DNA of 64,000 bases from Cylindrospermum sp. FACHB-282 (lineage in GTDB: Bacteria; Cyanobacteriota; Cyanobacteriia; Cyanobacteriales; Nostocaceae): positions 1 to 64,000 of the forward strand of contig NZ_JACJRJ010000012.1 in NCBI RefSeq assembly GCF_014697195.1, read 5' to 3'. The notes beneath the pieces are model-generated. The model made no database searches. It saw only the letters and a list, made by a program, of their open reading frames with translations, and was not told the DNA's origin. The translations under genes were made by a program, and so were the position numbers. The first letter of the stretch is position 1, and every line of letters begins with the position of its first letter. Below, piece after piece: positions 22,001 through 30,711 of the stretch.

Positions 22001-24500
22001 TTTACTAGAAAAGTTGAATGCTAGTTCACAGAGATGTAAAGTCAACTTTTTATTCAATAGCATGATACGACACTTTAAAAAGCCTGTTAAACAAACAATA
22101 GCACCGCTAATAGAAGCAATGCAGATTGGTTTAGAAACCGGAGATATAGAATTTGTCGGTAATGCCAATGCTTTTTTAGTTATCAACCTATTTTTAAGCG
22201 GACAAAATCTAGAATTATGTGAGCAAAAATGCCTGAATTCCATTGAAATTGCGCGAAGTTTAAAAATAGAAACGTTACCCTTGGTTTTCAGCATTTTTAG
22301 GCAGACTTTGTTAAATATTCAAGGACTTTCGTTAGAAAAATGTACTTTAGTGGGTGAGGCATTTAATGAAGTAGAAATGATGCCTGCCTTGGAAAATAAT
22401 CCGTCTTATTTGGCCATATTTCATTTTCAAAAAGCTATGCTTAACTATTTATTTCAAAATAATATAGTAGCGATTAAAAATGCTGAGTTAACAAAACAAT
22501 ATCAGGCAGTTCAGCCAGGCTTTATATTTTATTGCATCAATAATTTTTACCATTCCTTAGCGCTACTATCTGAGTTTAATCATGCATTACCACCTGAGAA
22601 AAAACAATACCTTAAACAAGTGGCAGCGAACCAAAAAAACATGAAATTATGGGCCCATCATGCTTACTATAATTTCCAGCATAAATATGATTTAGTAGAA
22701 GCAGAAAAAGCACGAGTATTGGGGCGAAAATCACAGGCTATAGAGCTTTATGAGCAAGCAATTAAGGGAGCTAAGGAAAATGAATACATCCAAGAAGAAG
22801 CACTAGCCAACGAGTTAACTGCTAAATTTTACCTTGCTGATGGTAAAGAAAAACTCGCCCAATTATACTTGACTGATGCTTACTATGGTTATATCAACTG
22901 GGGAGCAAAAGCAAAAGTTGACGACTTAGAACAACGCTATCCTCAGTTACTTGCACCAATACTCAATCAAAAAATTATCAGTCTCAGTCAAAGTGATGGA
23001 AGTGATATAGATACTAACTTAAGAACTGACTCTAACAGTACAAGTATCTCAGCTATATTGGATTTGGAAACTGTGACTAAAGCATCCATAGCCATTGCTT
23101 CTGAAATTCAACTGGATAAGTTGCTGCACACTCTAATGCAAGTAATTTTAGAGAATGTAGGAGCCGAAACAGCTTCATTGATTTTGCAACAGGATGGCAA
23201 TTTAATCCTTGTGGCTCAATCTCAATATCATCAACAGAATAAGCTACAATTAACGCCAATTAGCAGCAGTCAAGATGTGCCAGTGAGCATCATTAATTAT
23301 GTCTCCCATACTCAAGAATATCTCCTGATTAATGATGCTACTACTGAAAATAATTTTGCTGCTGATACTTATGTTATCCAACATCAACCTAAATCTATAT
23401 TATGTACCCCTATTCTCAATCAAGGTAAACTTATTGGTATTCTTTACTTAGAAAATTCTCTAACTGTAGGGGCTTTTACTCCTGAAAGATTGCAAATATT
23501 AAAACTCCTTTCCTCTCAAGCAGCTATCTCCCTAGAAAATGCCCAACTCTATGCCAACTTAGAAGCAAAAGTTGCTGTAAGAACTCAGGAATTAAATGAA
23601 AAAAATCTCCGACTAGAACAAACGCTACAGGAACTAAAACTTACACAAACCCAACTTATTCAAACGGAAAAAATGTCTAGTCTTGGGCAGATGGTTGCAG
23701 GTATTGCCCATGAAATCAATAATCCTGTGAGCTTTATTCACGGTAATCTGACTCAGATTGATGAGTACACCCAGGATTTGCTCACTTTCATTAATCTTTA
23801 CTATAAGATATATCCTAATACAGCACCAGAACTTGATGATTTTCTGGAAAATATTGACTTTGATTTTCTCAGAGAAGATATACCTAAAACTCTAGCTTCT
23901 ATGAAAGTCGGGACACGGCGCATTCGAGAGATTGTACTGACGTTACGTAACTTCTCTCGCTTAGACGAAGCTGACATGAAACCTGTGAATATTCATGAGG
24001 GAATTGATAGCACTCTGCTAATTTTACAAAATCGTCTTCAACTTAAACCGGGACATCCGGCTATTGAAATTATCAAAGATTATGGTGACTTGCCTCTTGT
24101 TGAATGTTATGCAGGGCAACTGAATCAGGTATTTATGAATCTCCTGATTAATGGCATTGATGCTCTGGATAAATTTAATCAGGAACGAACAGTAGCAATA
24201 AGTAATAATCCCAGTAAAATTATAATTCGTACTCAAGTAGTAAATTCTAATTGGGTAGCCATCTCTATTAAAGATAATGGTGCAGGTATGAGTAACGATG
24301 TTAAACAAAAGTTATTTGATCCTTTCTTCACTACTAAACCTGTGGGAGGAGGGCCTGGTCTAGGGTTATCAATTAGCTATCAAATTGTTGTGGATAAACA
24401 TCACGGTAAGATAGACTGTATCTCTGAACCTGGAAAGGGGGCTGAGTTTGTGATCCAGATTCCTATTCGACAGCAGTATTCGGTAAATTATGCAACCTAA
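19041..24500 (+). CDS. Giant hybrid Ser/Thr kinase-AAA ATPase-GAF-histidine kinase
   Basis: This 1819-residue signalling protein has, in order: a Ser/Thr kinase domain at about 10-275 (Lys41, HQDIKPKN with Asp133, then DFS instead of DFG at 152-154, and an APE-like MSPEQT); an AAA_16-type ATPase with Walker A GLSGIGKT near 335 and LDDLQWVDS as Walker B; a long helical region (about 700-1270); a GAF domain near 1335-1500; a coiled coil; and a histidine kinase core with His1557 in AGIAHEINNP and ATP-binding motifs DNGAGM and GGGPGLGLSI. This matches the HstK-type kinases of heterocystous cyanobacteria. No receiver or transmembrane segment is visible. The signal is unknown. Confidence 0.93.
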   Translation: MTSTFAIAIPGYRITELIYASTRTRVYRAYQDQTQTPVIIKILNTEYPQVRDLILLKNQYAIAQHLDHPNIIKCYNLERYGNSYALILEDFGGICLSQYANSQALILEDFLAVAISISNALEYVYENKIIHQDIKPKNILIHPETKQIKLIDFSISSLLAKENAEIKNPNVLSGTLAYMSPEQTGRMNRGIDYRTDLYSLGVTFYELLTGRLPFDSTNPLELVHCHLAKEPINLREINPKIPQTVADIIMKLMAKTAEKRYQTARGIRHDLEICQQMWLNQGEIIGFELGKTDNSDRFLIPEKLYGRETEITTLLNAFERVSNGNAELILVAGLSGIGKTAVVHEVHKPIVRQKGYFISGKFDQFQINIPLGAFLQAFRSLMAQLLTESTSQLLDWKTKILSALGEQAQVMIDIIPELEKILGKQPQVAEITGTASENRFNLLFVNFIRVLATKSHPLVIFLDDLQWVDSASLRLIQLLITETDVQYLLLIGAYRDNEVNARHPFMMTLDDILKTRGTVNQITLKPLDEFYLNLLVSDALHCPESKALPLTQLVLNKTQGNPFFTNQLLKYLYEDGLIKFDLNTGNWKYDITGLRSLHLNTDVLDFLGIQLQKLPKNTQNTLKIAACIGNNFDLYTLSIVCEKSETETAANLWKALQEGLILPKNEVYKLYQDDSVIRDDEHWKPTDKKVTVKYKFLHDRVQQAAYSLIPEADKQVTHLKIGQLILQNTTPEKLEENLFELVNQLNMGSDLIVSQLEKYDLAKLNLLAGSKAKSATAYEAAVRYLNVGLGLLAADSWQHQYDLTINLYVETIEVEYLNGNFEKSKHLANLTLQQAKTILEQVRVYKVQIQSFIAQNLMSEAVEIGVRILKNLGVELPNQPSVLDILAGVLQTKLTLIGKRIQDLSNLPIMADPYKLAAMQILSLMASAASQAGSLHFPLTVLAMVRLSVKYGNSTFAAFAYSLYGAMLCDKFGDIETGYRFGKLGLDLLEKLNASSQRCKVNFLFNSMIRHFKKPVKQTIAPLIEAMQIGLETGDIEFVGNANAFLVINLFLSGQNLELCEQKCLNSIEIARSLKIETLPLVFSIFRQTLLNIQGLSLEKCTLVGEAFNEVEMMPALENNPSYLAIFHFQKAMLNYLFQNNIVAIKNAELTKQYQAVQPGFIFYCINNFYHSLALLSEFNHALPPEKKQYLKQVAANQKNMKLWAHHAYYNFQHKYDLVEAEKARVLGRKSQAIELYEQAIKGAKENEYIQEEALANELTAKFYLADGKEKLAQLYLTDAYYGYINWGAKAKVDDLEQRYPQLLAPILNQKIISLSQSDGSDIDTNLRTDSNSTSISAILDLETVTKASIAIASEIQLDKLLHTLMQVILENVGAETASLILQQDGNLILVAQSQYHQQNKLQLTPISSSQDVPVSIINYVSHTQEYLLINDATTENNFAADTYVIQHQPKSILCTPILNQGKLIGILYLENSLTVGAFTPERLQILKLLSSQAAISLENAQLYANLEAKVAVRTQELNEKNLRLEQTLQELKLTQTQLIQTEKMSSLGQMVAGIAHEINNPVSFIHGNLTQIDEYTQDLLTFINLYYKIYPNTAPELDDFLENIDFDFLREDIPKTLASMKVGTRRIREIVLTLRNFSRLDEADMKPVNIHEGIDSTLLILQNRLQLKPGHPAIEIIKDYGDLPLVECYAGQLNQVFMNLLINGIDALDKFNQERTVAISNNPSKIIIRTQVVNSNWVAISIKDNGAGMSNDVKQKLFDPFFTTKPVGGGPGLGLSISYQIVVDKHHGKIDCISEPGKGAEFVIQIPIRQQYSVNYAT

Positions 24501-24740
24501 ACCCAGTAGCTAATATAGTATTGACTACTTTCAACGCTTTTAGGCAAACCCTAAGGGTAAGATTTCACATTTCTATTTTTCATCTGGTTTAAGGTACGAA
24601 AACAAAGTATTACCCATAGGCTATTTTTTAGGGTTTATAAATGATATTATATCTGCTGTAATACTTAATATTATTACTAGTTCATAATTTAGAGTTTTGG
24701 CTCAATGACTAATTGACCAATAACCATCAGGGAACAGTTC

Positions 24741-25886
24741 ATGATCCGAAAACTTCGCCATCTTCCCAAAGTTTTAACTAAATCATTTAGAAAAGAATAC
24801 TATCACCAACCAGGGACTCTGCCAGGAACGATCATCATTGATGAAAATGCCGAATATCCAACTATTTTTTTGATTGACTATAACCAAACTAACTTTATCC
24901 GGGAACAGATAGCAACCCCGGAGGAATGTGTCAAGTATCTAGAGACAGAATCTATTTCTTGGGTGGATGTACAGGGTTTAGGCAATAGAGATATTTTACA
25001 AAGTTTGGGTAAAGTTTTTGATTTACATCCTCTGGTTTTAGAAGATGTGGTCAATATGGCAGAACGTCCAAAAATAGAAGATTTTGAAGACCAATTGCTG
25101 ATTATTGCCCGCATGGTTGTGCCTAAGGAAAGAACCTGCGGTTTTTATAGTGAGCAAGTGAGTTTAGTATTGGGGAAAAATTATCTGCTCACAGTACAAG
25201 AGGAACCAGAGCATGATTGCTTTGAAGGGGTGAGAGCGCGAATTGAAAAAGGTAAAGGCATCATCCGCAAACAAGGAAGCGATTATTTAGCTTATGCTCT
25301 GTTAGATGCAATCATTGATGGCTTTTTTCCAGTGCTGGAGCTTTATGGGGAGCGCATAGAAGAGTTAGAGGAGGAAGTGATAGTCAAACCCACTCCGCAA
25401 ACACTACAACAAATCTATCAAATTAGGCGAGAATTACTGCAACTGCGTCGCGCTATCTGGCCCCAACGGGATGCGATTAATGCCTTGATTCGAGATAGCG
25501 GCCAACTGATTGGTGATGAGGTGCGAATTTATCTACGAGACTGTTATGACCATGCAGTACAGGTGATGGATATGGTAGAAACTTACCGCGAACTGGCATC
25601 TGGATTAATGGATGTCTATCTTTCGGCAGTGAGTAACAAAATGAATGAAATTATGAAGGTGCTAACGGTGGTTTCATCCATCTTTATTCCCTTAACTTTT
25701 GTTGCTGGAATATATGGGATGAATTTCAATACCGAAAAATCACCATATAATATGCCTGAATTAAATTGGTATTGGGGCTACCCCATATGCTTGTCTCTTA
25801 TGGCGGTAATCGCACTTGGACTGCTATTCTTTTTTTGGCGTCGGGGCTGGCTATCAAATTCGGTAGCTGTTAAGCGTGATAAATGA
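24741..25886 (+). CDS. corA: CorA-family magnesium/cobalt transporter
   Basis: This 381-residue protein is a CorA/MIT-family divalent cation channel of the inner membrane. It has a large N-terminal cytoplasmic domain, a long stalk helix, and two transmembrane helices at the C-terminus. The first ends with the selectivity signature YGMNF near residue 330 (GIYGMNFNTEKSP), and the second is the YPICLSLMAVIALGLLFFFW segment shortened here to its first 20 residues. A basic cluster (RRG..KRDK) closes the protein. CorA normally works as a homopentamer gated by cytoplasmic Mg2+. It stands between the giant kinase gene and an unrecognised gene. Confidence 0.94.
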   Translation: MIRKLRHLPKVLTKSFRKEYYHQPGTLPGTIIIDENAEYPTIFLIDYNQTNFIREQIATPEECVKYLETESISWVDVQGLGNRDILQSLGKVFDLHPLVLEDVVNMAERPKIEDFEDQLLIIARMVVPKERTCGFYSEQVSLVLGKNYLLTVQEEPEHDCFEGVRARIEKGKGIIRKQGSDYLAYALLDAIIDGFFPVLELYGERIEELEEEVIVKPTPQTLQQIYQIRRELLQLRRAIWPQRDAINALIRDSGQLIGDEVRIYLRDCYDHAVQVMDMVETYRELASGLMDVYLSAVSNKMNEIMKVLTVVSSIFIPLTFVAGIYGMNFNTEKSPYNMPELNWYWGYPICLSLMAVIALGLLFFFWRRGWLSNSVAVKRDK

Positions 25887-25950
25887 TGGTAAATTGGCTA
25901 TCAGCAGCGGATAGAAAATTAGCGTGTGTGTGGAGTTTATATTCTGAGTT

Positions 25951-26661
25951 ATGGTAATGAAAAATGGCGACCAAAATCTAATTGTTTTGACGCTTTATAT
26001 CATCGGCTTATCTTATACCTTTAATCGCATGGTTGAATCCATTGACGATAAAATTAAGTATGAGTTTAAGAAAGGAGTCGTCGATGATCAACTAAAAGAA
26101 CAAAATCTCCAAAATCAGGTGGGAATTTCTTTTAAATTCGGTATTTCAAATCCACTTGATGATTTGAAAGAATTGTCGATCAGTATTGAAAATAAATCTG
26201 AGAATCTGGCAATATACGTTGACTGGGATAATAGCTCTATAGTCGGTGATTTGAGTAAGCAATCGCGCCGAGTGATTCGCAAGTCACCAGACTTAACCCG
26301 CGACTTAGCTGTACCCCAAAGTCCTAGCCTGATTGCTCCCAAGAATACTCTTTCAGAAACGATAACAGCGGAAGATGTTTTCCAGCTAGATAAAGATTCG
26401 GGAACATACAAAGTAAATAGCCCCTTACTTGCTATCGGCAAGCTTAAATCTGGTGGTGGGCCACAAAAGAAGATGTATAACGACTTTATGAGCGAAAAAC
26501 GCACTTTTGATTTTTCGCTTCAACTGGTGCTCAGAATCTCTGAGGTGCGTGCCGGTATAGCTCCAGGTGTGAATATCCCTCCTTTATGCATTATCAATTG
26601 TCCCTTTAGCGTCAAGAAACTACCCTGGACTTACGCCCTACCTTGGAATAAAAAGAAGTAA
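25951..26661 (+). CDS. Hypothetical protein with one N-terminal hydrophobic segment
   Basis: I do not recognise this 236-residue protein. The first 25 residues include a hydrophobic stretch (LIVLTLYIIGLSYTF) that may be a membrane anchor. The rest is soluble and mixed in composition (for example DDLKELSISIENKSENLAIYV shortened to its core), with beta-rich segments that could form an immunoglobulin-like or C2-like fold. It follows corA by 64 bp on the same strand and precedes rnpB. Co-expression with corA is possible but not shown. Confidence 0.6.
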   Translation: MVMKNGDQNLIVLTLYIIGLSYTFNRMVESIDDKIKYEFKKGVVDDQLKEQNLQNQVGISFKFGISNPLDDLKELSISIENKSENLAIYVDWDNSSIVGDLSKQSRRVIRKSPDLTRDLAVPQSPSLIAPKNTLSETITAEDVFQLDKDSGTYKVNSPLLAIGKLKSGGGPQKKMYNDFMSEKRTFDFSLQLVLRISEVRAGIAPGVNIPPLCIINCPFSVKKLPWTYALPWNKKK

Positions 26662-26707
26662 ATCAGATCCGGACACACAATTGCTATCAAAGCTTACACT
26701 GGATGTA

Positions 26708-27140
26708 GGGAGAGAGTTGGCGCTGGCAGTTGCAGATCAGTCATCAAGACTGGTTTGAGGAAAGTCCGGGCTCCCGAAAGACCAGACTTGCTGGATAACG
26801 TCCAGTGCGTGCGAGCGTGAGGATAGTGCCACAGAAAGATACCGCCAAGAATGGGTAATCGTTAATGGGTAATGGGTAATGGGAAAAACACCAATTACGA
26901 ATTACGAATTACGAATTATCAATTCTTGGTAAGGGTGCAAAGGTGCGGTAAGAGCGCACCAGCAGCGTCGAGAGGCGTTGGCTCGGTAAACCCCGGTTGG
27001 GAGCAAGGCCAGAGGAACTACGGTTGGTCTTTTACCAGTTCCGTGAAAATAGAGCCGCTAGAGGCGTTTGGTAACAAGCGTCCCAGATAGATAACTGCCC
27101 TCGCAAGAGAACAGAACCCGGCTTACTACCAACTCTCTTT
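26708..27140 (+). ncRNA. rnpB: RNase P RNA
   Basis: The sequence holds the conserved core of bacterial type A RNase P RNA: GAGGAAAGTCCGGGCTCC near 26756, GTGCCACAGAAA near 26826, GGTAAACCCCGGTTGGGAGC near 26985, and AGATAGATAACTGCCCTC to ACAGAACCCGGCTTAC near 27085-27125. The ends pair as the P1 helix (GAGAGTTGG with CCAACTCTC). It is the catalytic subunit that trims tRNA 5' leaders. The P12 region is expanded by short tandem repeats. The exact 5' and 3' ends are estimates from the P1 helix. A strong terminator follows. Confidence 0.97.
26851..26926 (+). repeat. Heptanucleotide repeats inside the rnpB P12 region
   Basis: Three to four TAATGGG units and three ACGAATT units lie between CCAAGAAT and ATTCTTGG, which pair to form the base of a helix. 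The repeats would therefore be carried in an enlarged P12 stem-loop of RNase P RNA. Such insertions have been described for heterocystous cyanobacteria. Confidence 0.85.
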
Positions 27141-27142
27141 TC

Positions 27143-27183
27143 AAACGAACTGTGGATATTTTATTTTCCATAGTTCGTTTTTT
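27143..27183 (+). terminator. Rho-independent terminator after rnpB
   Basis: AAACGAACTGTGGA and TCCATAGTTCGTTT form a 14-bp stem with one G-U pair around an AT loop, ending in a run of T. It is just past the rnpB 3' end. Confidence 0.93.
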
Positions 27184-27241
27184 CAATTAATATAAAAAAT
27201 GAGAGATACTTAAACTCAAACACTTGACCTAATATAAAGCT

Positions 27242-28308
27242 ATGTGTACTCTTATGGACAATAAAATCAACACAAGTAATATAAAATCTTTTTCAATACA
27301 TGGTCTTTTTGGAACAGATGATGTTCACATTCCTTTTGATGAGAATATAAAAATACTCATTGGAGAGAACGGACTTGGGAAAACTCAAGTCTTAAACCTT
27401 TTTTATTATACTTTGACAAGAAATTTTTTTAGACTTAGTGAATTCAGTTTTGATAAATTAATTTTGCAATTTCATGACGAAAAGGCTATTGAAATATCTA
27501 AATCTAATGTAGATGAATTTATTGAACAGGTTTATGATAATCCTATAGTTAAAGAGATTATTGATGAAATTGGTTATTCTCAATTTGAGATATTAAGAAA
27601 TAGATTTATACAAAGCAAAGATAATGAAAAAAAATAAATTGGGAATTTGAATACAGTTCCAAGTTTAGAAAAAACATTCCTACGCGTTTTATCTTAAGAG
27701 CTTTTGAGCAAATCGAAATCAAGAAAGAAAGTATATCAAACTCCTTTTTACGGGACTGTGAAGAGGAGATTAAATCCGGAATTAAAGGTAGTAACATTAT
27801 CTATTTTCCAACATATAGGCGTGTAGAAGAAGATTTATATAATCTTGGTTATAATGATGATGAACCCTTAAATCAAGAAAATACACTTATCCAATTTGGA
27901 ATGGATGATGTCCAAAAACGTTTTAATAACATTCAAAAGACTATTGATGGATTTTTAAAAGAAGGTTTTTCAGAGATATCGTCAGAAATTCTAAATAAAC
28001 TGATAGAAGATGAGGAAGATATATCAGATAGTGATTTCCTGAACAATATCGAAAATAATGATGTTGAAATTTTATTGTCACGTGTGGGAAATAGAATTAC
28101 AGAACCAAAAAAAGAAAAAATTAAAGACATCCTTTTAAATGAAGCAAAGCCAAAAAATAACTCTCTAAATTTTTTCCTGAAAAAATTAATTGAGATTTAC
28201 TCTTCTCAAAAAGAGTTAGACAATTCTGTAAAACTTTTCAGGGATGTTTGCAATAAATATTTAATCAATAAAAAGGTATTTTATGATGAAAGTGCAATCA
28301 AGGTTTAA
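27242..28308 (+). pseudogene. Frameshifted and truncated AAA (SMC/RecF-like) ATPase gene
   Basis: The first part (27242-27637, with ATG at 27254 as likely start) encodes an ATPase N-terminus with HGLFGTDDVHIPF and Walker A GENGLGKT. It ends at a TAA directly after a run of eight A at about 27626-27633. Adding one base to that run opens a frame that reads without a stop through INWEFEYSS and IIYFPTYRRVEEDL into the 27901-28308 ORF. So one gene was split by a single-base change. The second part ends at ESAIKV, before any signature or Walker B motif, so the C-terminal half is missing. The family is that of overcoming-lysogenisation and SMC-like ATPases often found in defence loci. Codon use is AT-rich. 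Confidence 0.8.
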
Positions 28309-28341
28309 AAGGAAGTGTGAAGCGAACTTCTGGCATAAATA

Positions 28342-28599
28342 TTAGGCGTTAATATCGTCCCAAAGCTCTGAAACAGGGTAAGTTTCTCCTGCTGCAACCT
28401 GTCGCACAGACTCTTGTAAATCAGCTAATATTTGTGCTTTTGGCTCTTGTTCATCAATCCAAGCTAAACCACTGGCGTTATCAGAGTTTATGGAACTTAT
28501 AAGCTGTTGCCAAAGTTCTAGAGGGACGAGTACATCGGTTGTTTCTCCGTCCACATTGGTGACATAACGAATCTGACTTTCAATTTGTGCGATCGCCAT
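28342..28599 (-). CDS. Orphan antitoxin-like protein
   Basis: This 85-residue protein starts MAIAQIESQIRYVTNVDGE and has VLVPLELWQQLISSI and a C-terminal VRQVAAGETYPVSELWDDI. This order, a substrate-like N-terminal strand and an acidic tail with a GETxPxxxLWD ending, is typical of cyanobacterial type II antitoxins that pair with RelE/ParE-like or PIN toxins. No toxin gene adjoins it: the next gene downstream on its strand is absent and the sequence abuts the broken ATPase. It may be a leftover half-module. Confidence 0.6.
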   Translation of the reverse strand: MAIAQIESQIRYVTNVDGETTDVLVPLELWQQLISSINSDNASGLAWIDEQEPKAQILADLQESVRQVAAGETYPVSELWDDINA

Positions 28600-28805
28600 C
28601 GGTTGATATCTCCTTCCATGTCTTTATTGTAGGGTATGCGATAGCGAAGCGCTCCGTAGGAATCGCTTTCTCCCACATACCCCAGCTAGTTGAAGTTCTG
28701 AGAATGCTGACACAGTAAGTTTTTTTACAAAAAACCGACTTGTATTTATACTCTATTTTTAGTGCTAAGTTAAGAGTTATTAGCCCATTCTCCCCCAGTT
28801 TTTTA

Positions 28806-29525
28806 ATGTCCCCTGTTTATCCTCGCCGTCAGCGGCAACTGGAAAGTTTAGTCCAAAAGTTAGGTTTGTCAGTTGATGCACCCATCAAGTGGCAACTGCT
28901 GGACTTAGGGCTGACTCATCCCACTGTGTCTGAGTCGGCAAATTATGAACAGTTGGAGTTTGTTGGTGATGCGGTGGTGCGGCTAGTAGCAGCTATTGTG
29001 TTATGGGAACATTATCCTGATTGCCCAGTAGGGGATTTTGCGGCAATTCGTTCGGTGTTGGTGAGCGATCGCATTCTCGCCCAACTGGCCAGAGAATATG
29101 GTTTAGAATTATACTTACTCGTCGCAGGCAGTGCTACCGCTGATCACGTTGGTCAAGAGTCACGACTGGCAGATGCCTTTGAAGCAGTTTTAGGAGCACT
29201 TTACTTAAGCACTCACAACCTAGAACTAATCCGCCCTTGGCTAGATCCCCACTTCCAAAAACTAGCGACAGAAATTCGCCTTGATCCTGCCAGACTTAAC
29301 TACAAAGCTGCCCTACAAGAATGGACTCAGGCACAATTTAAAGTTTTGCCAGAATATCGAGTTGTGGAAGTCAGTCAACCCCACCACAATCAAGAGCGTT
29401 TCGCTGCCCAAGTGTGGTTACATGAAAAAATGCTAGGACAAGGTAAAGGACGCTCTATTAAAGCCGCTGAACAGGCCGCGGCCAAAGTAGCTTTTTTAGC
29501 AATTAGCGAACAGGAAAAAACGTGA
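28806..29525 (+). CDS. rnc: Ribonuclease III
   Basis: This 239-residue endonuclease cuts double-stranded RNA in rRNA processing and gene control. The signature is YEQLEFVGDAVVRL near residue 47, carrying the catalytic acidic residues; a second acidic site is in LADAFEAVLGALYL. A C-terminal double-stranded RNA binding domain runs from about 160 (NYKAALQEWTQAQ) to the end (GRSIKAAEQAAAKVAF). The ATG at 28806 gives MSPVYPRRQRQLE and was chosen over an upstream in-frame TTG at 28740. It lies 35 bp before an oxidoreductase gene on the same strand, so both may be co-transcribed. Confidence 0.95.
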   Translation: MSPVYPRRQRQLESLVQKLGLSVDAPIKWQLLDLGLTHPTVSESANYEQLEFVGDAVVRLVAAIVLWEHYPDCPVGDFAAIRSVLVSDRILAQLAREYGLELYLLVAGSATADHVGQESRLADAFEAVLGALYLSTHNLELIRPWLDPHFQKLATEIRLDPARLNYKAALQEWTQAQFKVLPEYRVVEVSQPHHNQERFAAQVWLHEKMLGQGKGRSIKAAEQAAAKVAFLAISEQEKT

Positions 29526-29560
29526 CTGGGCATTGGGGTAGCAGAGGGAACAAATGACAA

Positions 29561-30616
29561 ATGACTAAAATTAAAATTGCTGTTATTGGGATTGGCCGTT
29601 GGGGAGTACATTTGCTGCGAAATTTTTTAGCACACCCCCAAGTGAGTGTTGTGGCGGTAGTAGATTCCAATCCAGAAAGACTGGCAGCGGTAAAACAGCA
29701 GTTTAACTTAGATGAAAATATATTATTAACCACCGAGTGGCAAGCCCTGAAGCAAATACCGGGACTGATAGGGGTGGTAATTGCCACAATTGCTTCCACC
29801 CACTATGCCTTAATTAAGGATGCTCTCAACCAGGGTTATCATGTTTTGGCAGAAAAACCCTTAACTCTCAACCCAGTAGAATGTCGAGAACTTTGCCAAT
29901 TGGCAGAGCAACAAAACTTAATACTTATGGTTGATCACACCTATTTATTTCACCCAGCAGTTGAGGGAGGACAAGCTGTAGTTAAGGCAGGTAAATTAGG
30001 TAATTTACGCTATGGTTACGCCACCCGCACCCATTTAGGCCCTGTCCGGCAAGATGTTGATGCGCTTTGGGACTTAGCTATTCATGATATTGCCATCTTT
30101 AACACCTGGCTGGCTCAGTTACCTGTGAAAGTGCAAGCAACCGGTACAGTGTGGCTACAAGGAGGTGAGGAGCCAGAAAAAACAATCACCCCATCAGGTG
30201 TAGCTGATTTAGTCTGGGTGACCCTGACATATCCAGATGGCTTTCAAGCCTATATCCACCTGTGCTGGCTCAATCCAGATAAACAGCGACGATTGGGGAT
30301 TGTGGGTAGCTTAGGCAGCTTGATTTTTGATGAGATGTCAAATTCATCCCCGTTAACCCTACAACATGGGGAGTTTGCACAACAGGGAAATCAATTTATT
30401 CCTGTCAATCAAAGACAAGAAATGCTGGAAATAGAAACAGGTGAACCATTGCAGCGGGTTTGCGATCGCTTTGTTGTCTGTGTCCTTCAGAATACTCCCC
30501 CAGTGATTTCCTCTGGCTGGGTAGGTACAGATTTAGTGGAAATTCTTGCCGCTTTGACAGCATCTTTAAACCAGGGCGGTAAATCTATTTTTTTGACATA
30601 CTCACCGCTCCTTTAG
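29561..30616 (+). CDS. Gfo/Idh/MocA-family oxidoreductase
   Basis: This 351-residue NAD(P)-dependent dehydrogenase has the N-terminal Rossmann motif VIGIGRWGVHLLRN, the family hallmark AEKPLTL near residue 97 whose Lys is catalytic, and a C-terminal alpha/beta substrate domain containing DLAIHDIAIFNTW with a conserved His. Family members act on sugars, inositols or biliverdin-like substrates; the closest function cannot be fixed. It lies directly after rnc. Length is normal. Confidence 0.9.
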   Translation: MTKIKIAVIGIGRWGVHLLRNFLAHPQVSVVAVVDSNPERLAAVKQQFNLDENILLTTEWQALKQIPGLIGVVIATIASTHYALIKDALNQGYHVLAEKPLTLNPVECRELCQLAEQQNLILMVDHTYLFHPAVEGGQAVVKAGKLGNLRYGYATRTHLGPVRQDVDALWDLAIHDIAIFNTWLAQLPVKVQATGTVWLQGGEEPEKTITPSGVADLVWVTLTYPDGFQAYIHLCWLNPDKQRRLGIVGSLGSLIFDEMSNSSPLTLQHGEFAQQGNQFIPVNQRQEMLEIETGEPLQRVCDRFVVCVLQNTPPVISSGWVGTDLVEILAALTASLNQGGKSIFLTYSPLL

Positions 30617-30711
30617 GAGCGGGGAAACACTTGACGCTTCACTGACTGATGCTAACCGTTGCTAGTCTTACTCTGTCTCTGCGTCCGTTTTTCAGATATC
30701 CCATTGTCGCA

